Assembly: GCA_007131535.1 (NCBI GenBank) | Contig: SLQI01000455.1 | Location: 1-16,143 of the forward strand | DNA from: Balneolales bacterium | GTDB taxonomy: Bacteria; Bacteroidota; Rhodothermia; Balneolales; Natronogracilivirgulaceae | Direction: 5' to 3' | DNA length: 16,143 bases | Shown here: in pieces, positions 7,094 through 14,253 of the stretch | Position numbering within the stretch: the first letter of the stretch is position 1 | Layout of the letters: each line of letters begins with the position of its first letter | Position numbers and translations under genes: made by a program | Notes under the pieces: model-generated | What the model was told of the DNA's origin: nothing | Database searches by the model: none | What the model saw: only the letters and a program-made list of their open reading frames with translations

Positions 7094-7360
7094 ATGAGTG
7101 ATACAACAACTCGTAATGCCCGGAAGGTACGTGTAGGAAAAGTGGTAAGTGATCGAATGGATCGCACCATTACCGTTGCGGTTGACCGCCAGGTAAAACA
7201 TCCTATTTATGGTAAATTCATTACGAAGACGACCAAGTATATGGCTCATGATGAAAAGAATGAAGCCGGAGAAGGCGATCGTGTTCGCATAATGGAAACA
7301 CGTCCATTGTCCAAGCGAAAGCGTTGGAGATTGATGGAAGTGGTAGAAAAAGCCAAGTAA
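7094..7360 (+). CDS. rpsQ: 30S ribosomal protein S17 (uS17)
   Basis: S17 is a primary 16S rRNA-binding protein of the 30S body with an OB fold. It is 88 residues. Core motifs: RKVRVGKVVSDRMDRTITV, then HPIYGKFITKTTKYMAHDE, then GDRVRIMETRPLSKRKRWRL. These cover the whole fold. ATG at 7094 follows rpmC by 8 bases. It closes the S10 part of the array, and rplN follows after 21 bases without an evident promoter or terminator. Confidence 0.97.
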   Translation: MSDTTTRNARKVRVGKVVSDRMDRTITVAVDRQVKHPIYGKFITKTTKYMAHDEKNEAGEGDRVRIMETRPLSKRKRWRLMEVVEKAK

Positions 7361-7381
7361 CTTTTTAGATGATTTAAGGTC

Positions 7382-7750
7382 ATGGTACAGACGCAATCAA
7401 TTTTAAATGTAGCCGATAACAGTGGAGCAAGAAAAGTGATGGTCATCAAGGTTCTTGGTGCTTCCAAGCGACGATATGCCCGGATTGGGGATCTTGTGGT
7501 CTGCTCCGTAAAAACTGCTATACCCGGCGGTACTGTAAAAAAGGGTGACGTAGTTCGCGCAGTTTTGGTTCGCTCTAAAAAAGAGTATCGCCGTAAAGAC
7601 GGAAGCTATATACGCTTCGATGAAAATGCGGCCGTACTCTTAAATAATGATAGTGAACCAATCGGAACACGTATCTTTGGCCCTATTGCCAGAGAGTTAC
7701 GTGAACGCAACTTCATGAGAATTATATCATTGGCTCCGGAAGTATTGTAA
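7382..7750 (+). CDS. rplN: 50S ribosomal protein L14 (uL14)
   Basis: L14 binds 23S rRNA at the subunit interface and contacts L19 and 16S helix 14. The product is 122 residues, exactly the common length. It starts MVQTQSILNVADNSGARKVM and has GDVVRAVLVRSKKEYRRKDG, then FDENAAVLLNNDSEPIGTRI and FGPIARELRERNFMRIISLA, the full L14 signature. In other bacteria this gene opens the spc operon; here only 21 bases separate it from rpsQ, so read-through from the S10 genes is likely. Confidence 0.98.
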   Translation: MVQTQSILNVADNSGARKVMVIKVLGASKRRYARIGDLVVCSVKTAIPGGTVKKGDVVRAVLVRSKKEYRRKDGSYIRFDENAAVLLNNDSEPIGTRIFGPIARELRERNFMRIISLAPEVL

Positions 7751-7761
7751 ATATAGCCATT

Positions 7762-8118
7762 ATGCAAAGACGTAAATCAAATAGCCAAAATAAACTCCAC
7801 GTAAAAAAAGGAGAACAGGTTGAGGTCCTCTCCGGTAATGATCGGGGAAAAAGAGGCCGTGTCCTGATGGTATTTCCTAAGCAGAACAAAGTACTGGTTG
7901 AGGGAATTAACCTGGTTACCAAGCACCAAAAACCCAATCAGGAAAACCCAAAAGGCGGGCGTCTTGAACAGGAAATGCCGCTTGATGTCTCCAATGTATT
8001 GCCGGTTGACCCAACAAGTGGTGAAGCCTCACGCATTGGGAGAAAAAAGATTGAGGAGAGCGGTAAAACCCGATGGGTACGTTATGCTAAAATCAGTGGA
8101 GAAACCCTGGATAACTAA
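7762..8118 (+). CDS. rplX: 50S ribosomal protein L24 (uL24)
   Basis: L24 is an assembly initiator of the 50S subunit near the tunnel exit. It is 118 residues, longer than the 104 of E. coli. A KOW motif is visible: KKGEQVEVLSGNDRGKRGRV followed by LMVFPKQNKVLVEGINLVTK. The C-terminal half has the expected EMPLDVSNVLPVDPTSGEAS and ends KTRWVRYAKISGETLDN. The start at 7762 leaves a short basic N-terminus (MQRRKSNSQNKLHVKKGE). ATG, no SD, 11 bases after rplN. Confidence 0.97.
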   Translation: MQRRKSNSQNKLHVKKGEQVEVLSGNDRGKRGRVLMVFPKQNKVLVEGINLVTKHQKPNQENPKGGRLEQEMPLDVSNVLPVDPTSGEASRIGRKKIEESGKTRWVRYAKISGETLDN

Positions 8119-8134
8119 GGTAGAAGCTTAAACA

Positions 8135-8686
8135 ATGGCTGAAGCAAGACTTTATACACATTACAAAGATGAAGTTATTTCTAAGATGACTTCAGAGTTT
8201 GGTTACCCCAATGTAATGGCGGTACCTAAGCTGCAAAAAATTTCTATTAATGCCGGAGTAGGTGAGGCAATAAATGACCGTAAACTCTTGGATACGGTAG
8301 CTGAAAATGTTGCCTTGATTACAGGTCAGAGACCTGTACTCACTAAGGCCAGAAAGGCGATATCTAACTTTAAGTTACGACAGGGCATGCCTATCGGATG
8401 TAAGGTTACCTTACGCAGAAATCATATGTATGAATTTCTGGATCGTCTGATTAATCTTGCGCTGCCCAGAACACGTGACTTTCAGGGAGTGCCGGATAAA
8501 GGCTTTGACGGCAGAGGAAATTACACAATGGGAATAACGGAACATACCATTTTCCCGGAAATTGACACCGATAAAGTGGAACGCATTCACGGCATGGATA
8601 TCACTTTTGTGACCAGTGCCGATAATGATGAACAGGCTTATGCACTGCTCAAGCATTTAGGAATGCCTTTTCAAAAAAGAAATTAA
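8135..8686 (+). CDS. rplE: 50S ribosomal protein L5 (uL5)
   Basis: L5 binds 5S rRNA in the central protuberance and touches P-site tRNA. The product is 183 residues, close to the family norm of about 180. Motifs: NVMAVPKLQKISINAGVGEA, TGQRPVLTKARKAISNFKLR, MPIGCKVTLRRNHMYEFLDR, and GNYTMGITEHTIFPEIDTDK. ATG at 8135 follows rplX by 16 bases. In E. coli this junction holds the S8 feedback site; I cannot recognise an equivalent structure by eye here. Confidence 0.98.
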   Translation: MAEARLYTHYKDEVISKMTSEFGYPNVMAVPKLQKISINAGVGEAINDRKLLDTVAENVALITGQRPVLTKARKAISNFKLRQGMPIGCKVTLRRNHMYEFLDRLINLALPRTRDFQGVPDKGFDGRGNYTMGITEHTIFPEIDTDKVERIHGMDITFVTSADNDEQAYALLKHLGMPFQKRN

Positions 8687-8692
8687 TTCACT

Positions 8693-8962
8693 ATGGCTAA
8701 AAAATCCTGGATTGCGCGGAACGAAAAGCGCAAAAAAACAGCAGCCAAATACAAAGAAAAGCGACTCGAGCTAAAAAAAGCCGGCGACTATGAAGCTTTA
8801 CAGAAGCTTCCGAGAGATGCCAGCCCGGTGAGAACAAAAAACCGATGTTCGCTTACTGGAAGATCCCGTGGATACGTAGGTAAGTTTGGTGTATCCCGCA
8901 TTAAGTTTCGGGAACTCGCCCTGCAGGGTAAAATTCCCGGACTGAAAAAAGCCAGCTGGTAA
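8693..8962 (+). CDS. rpsN: 30S ribosomal protein S14 (uS14), zinc-free form
   Basis: S14 is a head protein of the 30S subunit. The product is 89 residues, the long form. It starts MAKKSWIARNEKRKKTAAKY and ends SRIKFRELALQGKIPGLKKA SW, with KNRCSLTGRSRGYVGKFGVS between. Only one Cys is present in the region where the short, zinc-binding form has two CxxC pairs, so this is the C-minus type. A small 7-bp inverted repeat (8792-8798 with 8804-8810) lies inside it and is probably chance. It follows rplE by 6 bases. Confidence 0.97.
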   Translation: MAKKSWIARNEKRKKTAAKYKEKRLELKKAGDYEALQKLPRDASPVRTKNRCSLTGRSRGYVGKFGVSRIKFRELALQGKIPGLKKASW

Positions 8963-8982
8963 ACGATCAATTTTTATATACG

Positions 8983-9375
8983 ATGACAGATCCCATAGCA
9001 GATTACTTAACCCGAATTCGAAACGCCCAGCAAGCAGGGCATCGTAAAGTAGATATACCTGCTTCTAAGCTTAAGCGTGCCATCACCAAAATTCTTATGG
9101 ATAAAGGGTACATCCAGAAGTTTATCGATATTGATGATGGCAAACAGGGAATTTTACGCATTTTCCTACGCTATGATCACTATGGACAGCCGGTGATCCG
9201 ATTGCTTGAGCGAAAGTCTAAACCAGGGCTTCGTACCTACTGTACGTCCGACAGCATTCCAAGAGTAAAAAATGGATTGGGCGTTGCAGTTCTTACAACC
9301 TCCCGTGGTGTGATGACTGATAAAGAAGCTCGCAAAATGGGCGTCGGTGGTGAAATTTTGTGCTACATCTATTAA
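8983..9375 (+). CDS. rpsH: 30S ribosomal protein S8 (uS8)
   Basis: S8 binds the central domain of 16S rRNA; in E. coli it represses the spc operon. It is 130 residues, a normal length. Motifs: TDPIADYLTRIRNAQQAGHR, IPASKLKRAITKILMDKGYI, and the highly conserved end GLGVAVLTTSRGVMTDKEAR followed by KMGVGGEILCYIY. ATG at 8983 follows a 20-base AT-rich spacer with no SD. Order rpsN-rpsH-rplF is universal. Confidence 0.98.
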   Translation: MTDPIADYLTRIRNAQQAGHRKVDIPASKLKRAITKILMDKGYIQKFIDIDDGKQGILRIFLRYDHYGQPVIRLLERKSKPGLRTYCTSDSIPRVKNGLGVAVLTTSRGVMTDKEARKMGVGGEILCYIY

Positions 9376-9390
9376 ACCGAACAAATTATT

Positions 9391-9945
9391 ATGTCTCGAA
9401 TAGGCAAATTACCGGTCGAAATTACAGATGGCGTTGAATGCTCCGTACAGGATGGCAATGTCATCACGGTAAAAGGCAAGCAAGGTGAACGATCTTTAAC
9501 TGTAGACCCTACCCTGGATGTGGCAGTCGAGGACGGTCAGGTGGTAGTAACACGGAAATCCGAAGCGAAAAACGTGAAAGCTCTACACGGTCTGTACCGA
9601 TCTCTGATTCAAAATCTGGTTACCGGAGTTAGCGAGGGTTTTAAGAAGGAACTCGAAATCATCGGGGTAGGATATAGAGCGAGTGTTAATAATAATACCC
9701 TTGAACTTTCTGTCGGATACTCACATCCGTTTTACTTTGTGCCTCCGCCGGAAGTTAAAATTGACGTGGATACGAAATCTTCCAAGAATCCCCGGGTAAT
9801 TATCAGTGGAATTGACAAAGACCTGGTTGGCCAGGTTGCGGCAAAAATCAGATCAATCCGACCTCCCGAACCATATAAAGGTAAGGGTGTACGATATCTC
9901 AATGAGCAAGTTCGTAAGAAAGCCGGAAAATCTGCCGGTAAATAA
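9391..9945 (+). CDS. rplF: 50S ribosomal protein L6 (uL6)
   Basis: L6 binds near the sarcin-ricin loop and the factor-binding site of the 50S subunit. It is 184 residues, with the two tandem L6 repeats expected of the family. It starts MSRIGKLPVEITDGVE; residues near 65 have LHGLYRSLIQNLVTGVSEGF and the second half has LEIIGVGYRASVNNNTLELS, SVGYSHPF and AAKIRSIRPPEPYKGKGVRY. ATG at 9391, 15 bases after rpsH. No anomaly seen. Confidence 0.98.
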   Translation: MSRIGKLPVEITDGVECSVQDGNVITVKGKQGERSLTVDPTLDVAVEDGQVVVTRKSEAKNVKALHGLYRSLIQNLVTGVSEGFKKELEIIGVGYRASVNNNTLELSVGYSHPFYFVPPPEVKIDVDTKSSKNPRVIISGIDKDLVGQVAAKIRSIRPPEPYKGKGVRYLNEQVRKKAGKSAGK

Positions 9946-9959
9946 GCTAAGAGTATAAT

Positions 9960-10328
9960 ATGACTACGAAGAATCCCAAACGACTTCGACGAGCCAAAAT
10001 CCAACGCCGGGTACGCTCTAAAGTACACGGTACTCCGGAACGGCCAAGGCTGAATGTGTATAAAAGCAGCAAGCACATTTATGCCCAGATTATTAACGAC
10101 GATGAAGGCCATACGCTGGCAAGTGCTTCAACGCTTACTAAGGAACTTGCCGATCAGATAAAAGATCAGCCTCCGGTTGAAAAGGCGAGAATCGTAGGCC
10201 GGAAGCTTGGTGAACTTGCCGATCAAGCCGGAATTAAAAGGGTTAGTTTTGATCGCAGTGGATATAAATACCATGGTAAGGTAAAAGCACTTGCCGAAGG
10301 TGCCAGAGAAAACGGACTTAAGTTTTAA
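9960..10328 (+). CDS. rplR: 50S ribosomal protein L18 (uL18)
   Basis: L18 binds 5S rRNA together with L5 and L25 in the central protuberance. The product is 122 residues. It has the basic N-terminal part (NPKRLRRAKIQRRVRSKVHG), then TPERPRLNVYKSSKHIYAQI, ARIVGRKLGELADQAGIKRV, SFDRSGYKYHGKVKALAEGA and the end RENGLKF, a complete match to the family pattern. ATG at 9960, 14 bases after rplF and 11 before rpsE. Confidence 0.97.
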   Translation: MTTKNPKRLRRAKIQRRVRSKVHGTPERPRLNVYKSSKHIYAQIINDDEGHTLASASTLTKELADQIKDQPPVEKARIVGRKLGELADQAGIKRVSFDRSGYKYHGKVKALAEGARENGLKF

Positions 10329-10339
10329 GAATCGGATAT

Positions 10340-10867
10340 ATGCCTAAAGCTAAACGTAAACGTCATCATATAAAGGCCAGCGATCTCAACCTTGAAGAGC
10401 GCTTGGTCCATATTAACCGGGTCGCCAAAGTAGTAAAAGGCGGTCGCCGGTTTAGTTTTAACTCAATCGTTGTTGTTGGAAACCGTGAAGGTGTCGTCGG
10501 CAGCGGAATGGGTAAAGCCAACGAGGTATCCGATGCCATTCAAAAAGGTATTGATGATGCCAAAAAGAATCTGATTCGAATTCCGATGAGAAAAGACGGA
10601 AGTATTCCACACCCGGTTATCGGAAAGTGTGGAGCCGGGAAAGTTTTTCTTAGACCGGCATCAGATGGTACCGGTGTTATTGCCGGAGGACCGGTAAAAG
10701 CGGTATTGGAATATGCCGGGTTACACAACATTCTTTCCAAGTCACTTGGATCGCAGAATCCCCATAACATGGTTAAAGCTACAATTGATGCCTTGTTGCA
10801 ATTAGAAGATCCGACTGATGTAGCTCAGAGACGTGGGGTATCTCTTAAGAAAGTATTTGAGGGCTAA
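10340..10867 (+). CDS. rpsE: 30S ribosomal protein S5 (uS5)
   Basis: S5 lies on the back of the 30S subunit near the decoding site and mRNA entry. It is 175 residues. The N-terminal double-stranded-RNA-binding fold has ERLVHINRVAKVVKGGRRFS and NSIVVVGNREGVVGSGMGKA, followed by the C-terminal domain with GKVFLRPASDGTGVIAGGPV and LEYAGLHNILSKSLGSQNPH. The next gene normally is rpmD, but here rplO starts after only 28 bases, so the L30 gene is not at this place. Confidence 0.98.
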   Translation: MPKAKRKRHHIKASDLNLEERLVHINRVAKVVKGGRRFSFNSIVVVGNREGVVGSGMGKANEVSDAIQKGIDDAKKNLIRIPMRKDGSIPHPVIGKCGAGKVFLRPASDGTGVIAGGPVKAVLEYAGLHNILSKSLGSQNPHNMVKATIDALLQLEDPTDVAQRRGVSLKKVFEG

Positions 10868-10895
10868 TCCGTAAAATTTATAACCGAATAGGTCA

Positions 10896-11351
10896 ATGAA
10901 ACTGGACAATCTTAAAGCACCGAAACCCAACAGAAAGGCACGCAAGCGTGTCGGTAGAGGACAGGGTTCCGGAATCGGTGAACAATCCGGTCGCGGACAC
11001 AACGGTCAGCGCTCCCGGGCAGGATTTAATATGAATGTTGGTTTTGAAGGCGGTCAGATGCCCTTACAACGGAGAATTCCGAAGTATGGGTTTAAAAATC
11101 CATTCCGAACGGAATACACTCCCCTAAACCTGAAGGTGGTTGATGAATTCATCCAAACAAAAAAATTGGGTGAAGAGATCAGCAAAGACGACCTGATCAA
11201 AGCAGGTTTGGTTCATAAAAATGCCAAAGTGAAACTTTTGGGTGTCGGCGAAATCAATCAAAAGGTAACAATTGAAGTTGACGCCGTAAGTAAGTCCGCC
11301 CAAGAAAAAATCGAAAAAGCTGGTGGTAGTGTTACCATCCGTGAATCCTGA
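10896..11351 (+). CDS. rplO: 50S ribosomal protein L15 (uL15)
   Basis: L15 is a late-assembly 50S protein with a long extended N-terminal region. It is 151 residues. The N-terminus MKLDNLKAPKPNRKARKRVG leads into GRGQGSGIGEQSGRGHNGQR, then FEGGQMPLQRRIPKYGFKNP, which is the family's Gly/Arg-rich extension; the globular part ends VDAVSKSAQEKIEKAGGSVT. ATG at 10896. It follows rpsE directly and precedes secY by 21 bases. Confidence 0.97.
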   Translation: MKLDNLKAPKPNRKARKRVGRGQGSGIGEQSGRGHNGQRSRAGFNMNVGFEGGQMPLQRRIPKYGFKNPFRTEYTPLNLKVVDEFIQTKKLGEEISKDDLIKAGLVHKNAKVKLLGVGEINQKVTIEVDAVSKSAQEKIEKAGGSVTIRES

Positions 11352-11372
11352 ACCGGCAGATAAGCTGCACTG

Positions 11373-12680
11373 ATGAGTCTGATTGAAAATTTTCAAAACA
11401 TCTTTAAAATTGAGGAGCTCAGAAAGAGGATCCTTTATACTATAGGAATCCTTCTGATCTACCGCATCGGTACTTTTATTACAATGCCGGGCGTAGATGC
11501 CTCTCAATTAGCTGAAACCACCGGACCCGCAACCGATCTCCTCGGTCTTTTTGATATGTTCGTTGGAGGTGCATTTGCAAGGGCTGGTGTATTCGCTCTT
11601 GGCATCATGCCTTACATTACCGCTGCAATTATTATCCAGTTGATGGGAGCTGTGGTTCCTTATTTCCAGAAATTGCAGCGCGAAGGTGAGGAAGGCCGGA
11701 GAAAAATCAATCAACTTACCCGGTATGGTACAGTTTTGATTACGATGGTTCAATCCATCGGTTTTTCCATCAACCTGATGTCGACCTCTCCTGAAGCAAT
11801 TGTCATAAGTAATACGGCATTTATCATCCAGGGGGTTATCGTACTGACGGCCGGTACTGTCTTCGTGATGTGGCTGGGTGAAAGAATTACCGAGCGAGGT
11901 ATCGGAAATGGTATTTCGTTGCTGATCATGATCGGAATTATTGCAGCGTTACCCACCAGCTTCATAAATGAATGGAATACCACGAATAATGCGATCATTG
12001 TTCTGTTTGAAGTTGGTGTATTATTCCTGGTGGTCGGAGCCGTGGTATTGTTAACTCAGGGACAGCGCAGAATTCCGGTTCAGTATGCCAAAAGAGTAGT
12101 TGGACGTAAAGTTTATGGCGGAACGACTCAATATCTGCCACTGCGTGTTAACTCTGCCGGTGTAATGCCGATTATCTTTGCTCAGTCAATCATGTTCATT
12201 CCGAGTACCGTCGGAACATTTTTCCCGGGAAATGAAACTGTGCAGACTTTAACGGCTTGGTCTAATGACTTTACAGGTGTTGCCTATTCCATAGTATTTT
12301 TCATCATCTGTATGTTCTTTACATTTTTCTATACAGCTATTGTGATTAATCCCCGGGAAATGGCTGACACGATGAAAAGACAAGGCGGTTTTATCCCTGG
12401 TGTAAGACCGGGTAAGCAAACCGTCGAGTTTATAGATAATATTCTCGCAAGAATTACATTACCGGGTTCCATATTTCTGTCCTTCGTAGCGATTATGCCG
12501 GCATTTGCGGCAAACCTTGGAGTAACTCCCGGTTTTGCCATGTTCTATGGAGGTACAAGTTTGCTCATTATCGTTGGGGTAGGACTTGATACCTTACAGC
12601 AAATAGAAAGTCATTTGTTGATGCGACATTATGACGGATTTATGAAGTCCGGAAGAATACGAGGTCGGCGCCGTACGTAA
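11373..12680 (+). CDS. secY: Preprotein translocase channel subunit SecY
   Basis: SecY is the membrane channel through which proteins are exported or inserted, working with SecE, SecG, SecA and ribosomes. It is 435 residues with about ten hydrophobic segments, the first at about residues 20-38. Diagnostic stretches are GIMPYITAAIIIQL (77-90) with the cytosolic LQREGEEGRRKINQLTRYGT (101-120), GERITERGIGNGISLLIM (169-186), and the C5 loop GGFIPGVRPGKQT at 338-350, where Arg345 matches the functionally critical Arg357 of E. coli. The basic tail SGRIRGRRRT ends the protein. The gene sits at its usual place after rplO and before map; ATG at 11373, no SD. Confidence 0.98.
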   Translation: MSLIENFQNIFKIEELRKRILYTIGILLIYRIGTFITMPGVDASQLAETTGPATDLLGLFDMFVGGAFARAGVFALGIMPYITAAIIIQLMGAVVPYFQKLQREGEEGRRKINQLTRYGTVLITMVQSIGFSINLMSTSPEAIVISNTAFIIQGVIVLTAGTVFVMWLGERITERGIGNGISLLIMIGIIAALPTSFINEWNTTNNAIIVLFEVGVLFLVVGAVVLLTQGQRRIPVQYAKRVVGRKVYGGTTQYLPLRVNSAGVMPIIFAQSIMFIPSTVGTFFPGNETVQTLTAWSNDFTGVAYSIVFFIICMFFTFFYTAIVINPREMADTMKRQGGFIPGVRPGKQTVEFIDNILARITLPGSIFLSFVAIMPAFAANLGVTPGFAMFYGGTSLLIIVGVGLDTLQQIESHLLMRHYDGFMKSGRIRGRRRT

Positions 12681-12701
12681 GGCGGTTTGATCAATGTTAT
12701 T

Positions 12702-13508
12702 ATGATATATCTGAAAAGCGAATACGAAATCAACTTAATGCGCGAAAGCGCCCGGTTAGTCTCTCTGACTCACGCCGAAGTGGCAAAGAAGATTAAACCC
12801 GGGGTGACTACAGCAGAGTTGGATCAAATCGCTGAAGATTATATTAAAAAAAATAACGGAACTCCTTCTTTCAAAGGCTACGGCCCGAAAAACAATCCTT
12901 TTCCTGCGACGTTGTGTATCTCTGTCAATGAGCAGGTAGTGCACGGATTCCCTGGCACCTATAGTTTAAAAGCCGGGGATATCGTCTCTATTGATTGCGG
13001 CATTTGTAAAAATGGGTATCATGGAGATGTTGCCTACACTTATATAGTTGAGGAATGTAGTGATGAAGTAATGGATTTGCTTCAAACTACGATGCACTCA
13101 TTGTACGATGGTATTGAAAAGGCTGTACACGGAAACAAAATCGGTGATATCTCACATGCTGTTCAAACAAGATGTGAGAGTAAAGGTTACGGTGTTGTCC
13201 GTGATCTTGTAGGGCATGGTCTCGGTAAGTCATTGCATGAAAGTCCATCGGTGCCGAACTATGGCCGAAAAGGCCGTGGAGAACGACTCCGGAGCGGAAT
13301 GACTTTGGCAATTGAGCCTATGATCACCTTGGGCGACTTTCATGTTGATACCTTGGACGACGGCTGGACGGTCGTGACAGCAGACCGTTTACCGGCGGCT
13401 CATTATGAACACGATGTCGTTGTAAGAGAAGGAGAAGCTGAAATTTTAAGCTCTTTTGAGTATATTGAGGAGATAACCAAAATTTCAATCGATAAGGTAA
13501 CTGCTTAG
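12702..13508 (+). CDS. map: Type I methionine aminopeptidase
   Basis: This enzyme removes the initiator Met from nascent proteins. I choose the ATG at 12702 (268 residues, starting MIYLKSEYEINLMRESARLV as in relatives) rather than the in-frame TTG at 12687, which would add five atypical residues. The dinuclear metal site is complete: Asp98, Asp109, His172, Glu205 and Glu236, with the catalytic His81 (VNEQVVHGFPG) and His179 (VGHGLGKSLHESPSVPNYG). The pita-bread fold is thus intact. After the last ligand there is a short C-terminal part (SSFEYIEEITKISIDKVTA). It lies directly between secY and infA with no adk, the arrangement usual in the Bacteroidota group. infA starts one base after the stop. 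Confidence 0.96.
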   Translation: MIYLKSEYEINLMRESARLVSLTHAEVAKKIKPGVTTAELDQIAEDYIKKNNGTPSFKGYGPKNNPFPATLCISVNEQVVHGFPGTYSLKAGDIVSIDCGICKNGYHGDVAYTYIVEECSDEVMDLLQTTMHSLYDGIEKAVHGNKIGDISHAVQTRCESKGYGVVRDLVGHGLGKSLHESPSVPNYGRKGRGERLRSGMTLAIEPMITLGDFHVDTLDDGWTVVTADRLPAAHYEHDVVVREGEAEILSSFEYIEEITKISIDKVTA

Positions 13509-13509
13509 C

Positions 13510-13728
13510 ATGGCTAAACAAGAGCCGATTAAACAAGACGGTACAATATTAGAAGCTCTGCCCAACGCTCAGTTTCGCGTTGAGTTGGAGAATGGTCACG
13601 AAATCCTGGCACATGTATCCGGAAAGATGCGTATGTATTATATCAAAATACTGCCAGGAGATAAAGTGACTGTTGAGTTATCTCCATATGATTTAACTAA
13701 AGGAAGAATCACCTATCGTTATAAGTAG
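13510..13728 (+). CDS. infA: Translation initiation factor IF-1
   Basis: IF-1 binds the 30S A site during initiation and works with IF-2 and IF-3. It is 72 residues, the standard length, a single S1/OB fold. Motifs: the start MAKQEPIKQDGTILEALPNA, then QFRVELENGHEILAHVSGKM, RMYYIKILPGDKVTVELSPY and the end DLTKGRITYRYK. The ATG at 13510 is one base after the map TAG, so translation is likely coupled. rpmJ follows 9 bases after the infA TAG. Confidence 0.98.
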   Translation: MAKQEPIKQDGTILEALPNAQFRVELENGHEILAHVSGKMRMYYIKILPGDKVTVELSPYDLTKGRITYRYK

Positions 13729-13737
13729 TAAAAGCTT

Positions 13738-13854
13738 ATGAAGACCAGAGCATCAGTTCGAAAAAGATCCTCCGACGACAAAATTGTGCGTCGGAAAGGA
13801 AGAGTTTATGTAATTAACAAGAAGAACCCTCGCAACAAGCAACGTCAGGGATAA
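13738..13854 (+). CDS. rpmJ: 50S ribosomal protein L36 (bL36), zinc-free form
   Basis: This 38-residue gene is short enough to be missed by ORF callers. It translates as MKTRASVRKRSSDDKIVRRK followed by GRVYVINKKNPRNKQRQG, which is unmistakably L36, a small protein at the base of the L7/L12 stalk region of the 50S subunit. In the zinc-binding type the ligands are Cys11, Cys14, Cys27 and His33; here these positions are Ser, Asp, Asn and Asn, so no zinc site remains. It stands in its usual place between infA and rpsM. ATG at 13738, TAA at 13852-13854, one base before the rpsM start. Confidence 0.96.
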   Translation: MKTRASVRKRSSDDKIVRRKGRVYVINKKNPRNKQRQG

Positions 13855-13855
13855 T

Positions 13856-14236
13856 ATGGCTCGAATAGCTGGAGTAGATTTACCAAAGAATAAAAGAGGA
13901 GAAATCGGTCTTACGTACATTTATGGAATCGGCCGAACTCTTTCGCGGAAAATCCTCGATAAATTAGGCATCAGTTACGATATCAAAGTACACGATTGGG
14001 ATGAAGAGCAGGTCAAGCAGATCAGGAATCTGCTTGAAAATGAGTACCGAGTTGAAGGTTCTCTGAGATCTGAGTCCAATGCCAATATCAAAAGACTAAT
14101 GGATATTGGATGTTATCGGGGACTGCGCCATAGAAAAGGCCTGCCGTTGAGAGGTCAGCGTACTAAAACCAATGCTCGTACCCGTAAGGGAAAAAGACGG
14201 GCTGTGGCCGGTAAAAAGAAAGCACCGCGTAAATAA
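13856..14236 (+). CDS. rpsM: 30S ribosomal protein S13 (uS13)
   Basis: S13 is in the 30S head, contacting P-site tRNA and the 50S bridges. It is 126 residues. It starts MARIAGVDLPKNKRGEIGLT and has YIYGIGRTLSRKILDKLGI, IGCYRGLRHRKGLPLRGQRT and KTNARTRKGKRRAVAGKKKA. The last 15 residues are basic, as is normal for the tail that reaches tRNA. ATG at 13856, only one base after the rpmJ stop, so an S4-repressed alpha-operon leader of the E. coli kind would have to overlap rpmJ. rpsK follows after 17 bases. Confidence 0.98.
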   Translation: MARIAGVDLPKNKRGEIGLTYIYGIGRTLSRKILDKLGISYDIKVHDWDEEQVKQIRNLLENEYRVEGSLRSESNANIKRLMDIGCYRGLRHRKGLPLRGQRTKTNARTRKGKRRAVAGKKKAPRK

Positions 14237-14253
14237 TAATATCATATTAGGTA

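Noticed and set aside
7898..8131. 77-codon open frame in another frame over rplX
   Set aside because: It overlaps L24 out of frame, has no family resemblance and ignores the gene pattern of the array.
8792..8810. 7-bp inverted repeat GAAGCTT / AAGCTTC with a 5-base loop in rpsN
   Set aside because: Short, inside a coding region, no U-run after it; expected by chance.
12218..12229. Palindrome TTTCCCGGGAAA in secY
   Set aside because: Within codons of an extracytoplasmic loop of SecY, a length expected by chance, with no neighbouring signal.
12687..12701. In-frame TTG start that would lengthen map by five residues
   Set aside because: The ATG at 12702 gives the usual family N-terminus MIYLKSE; the extra residues do not match and there is no SD for the TTG.
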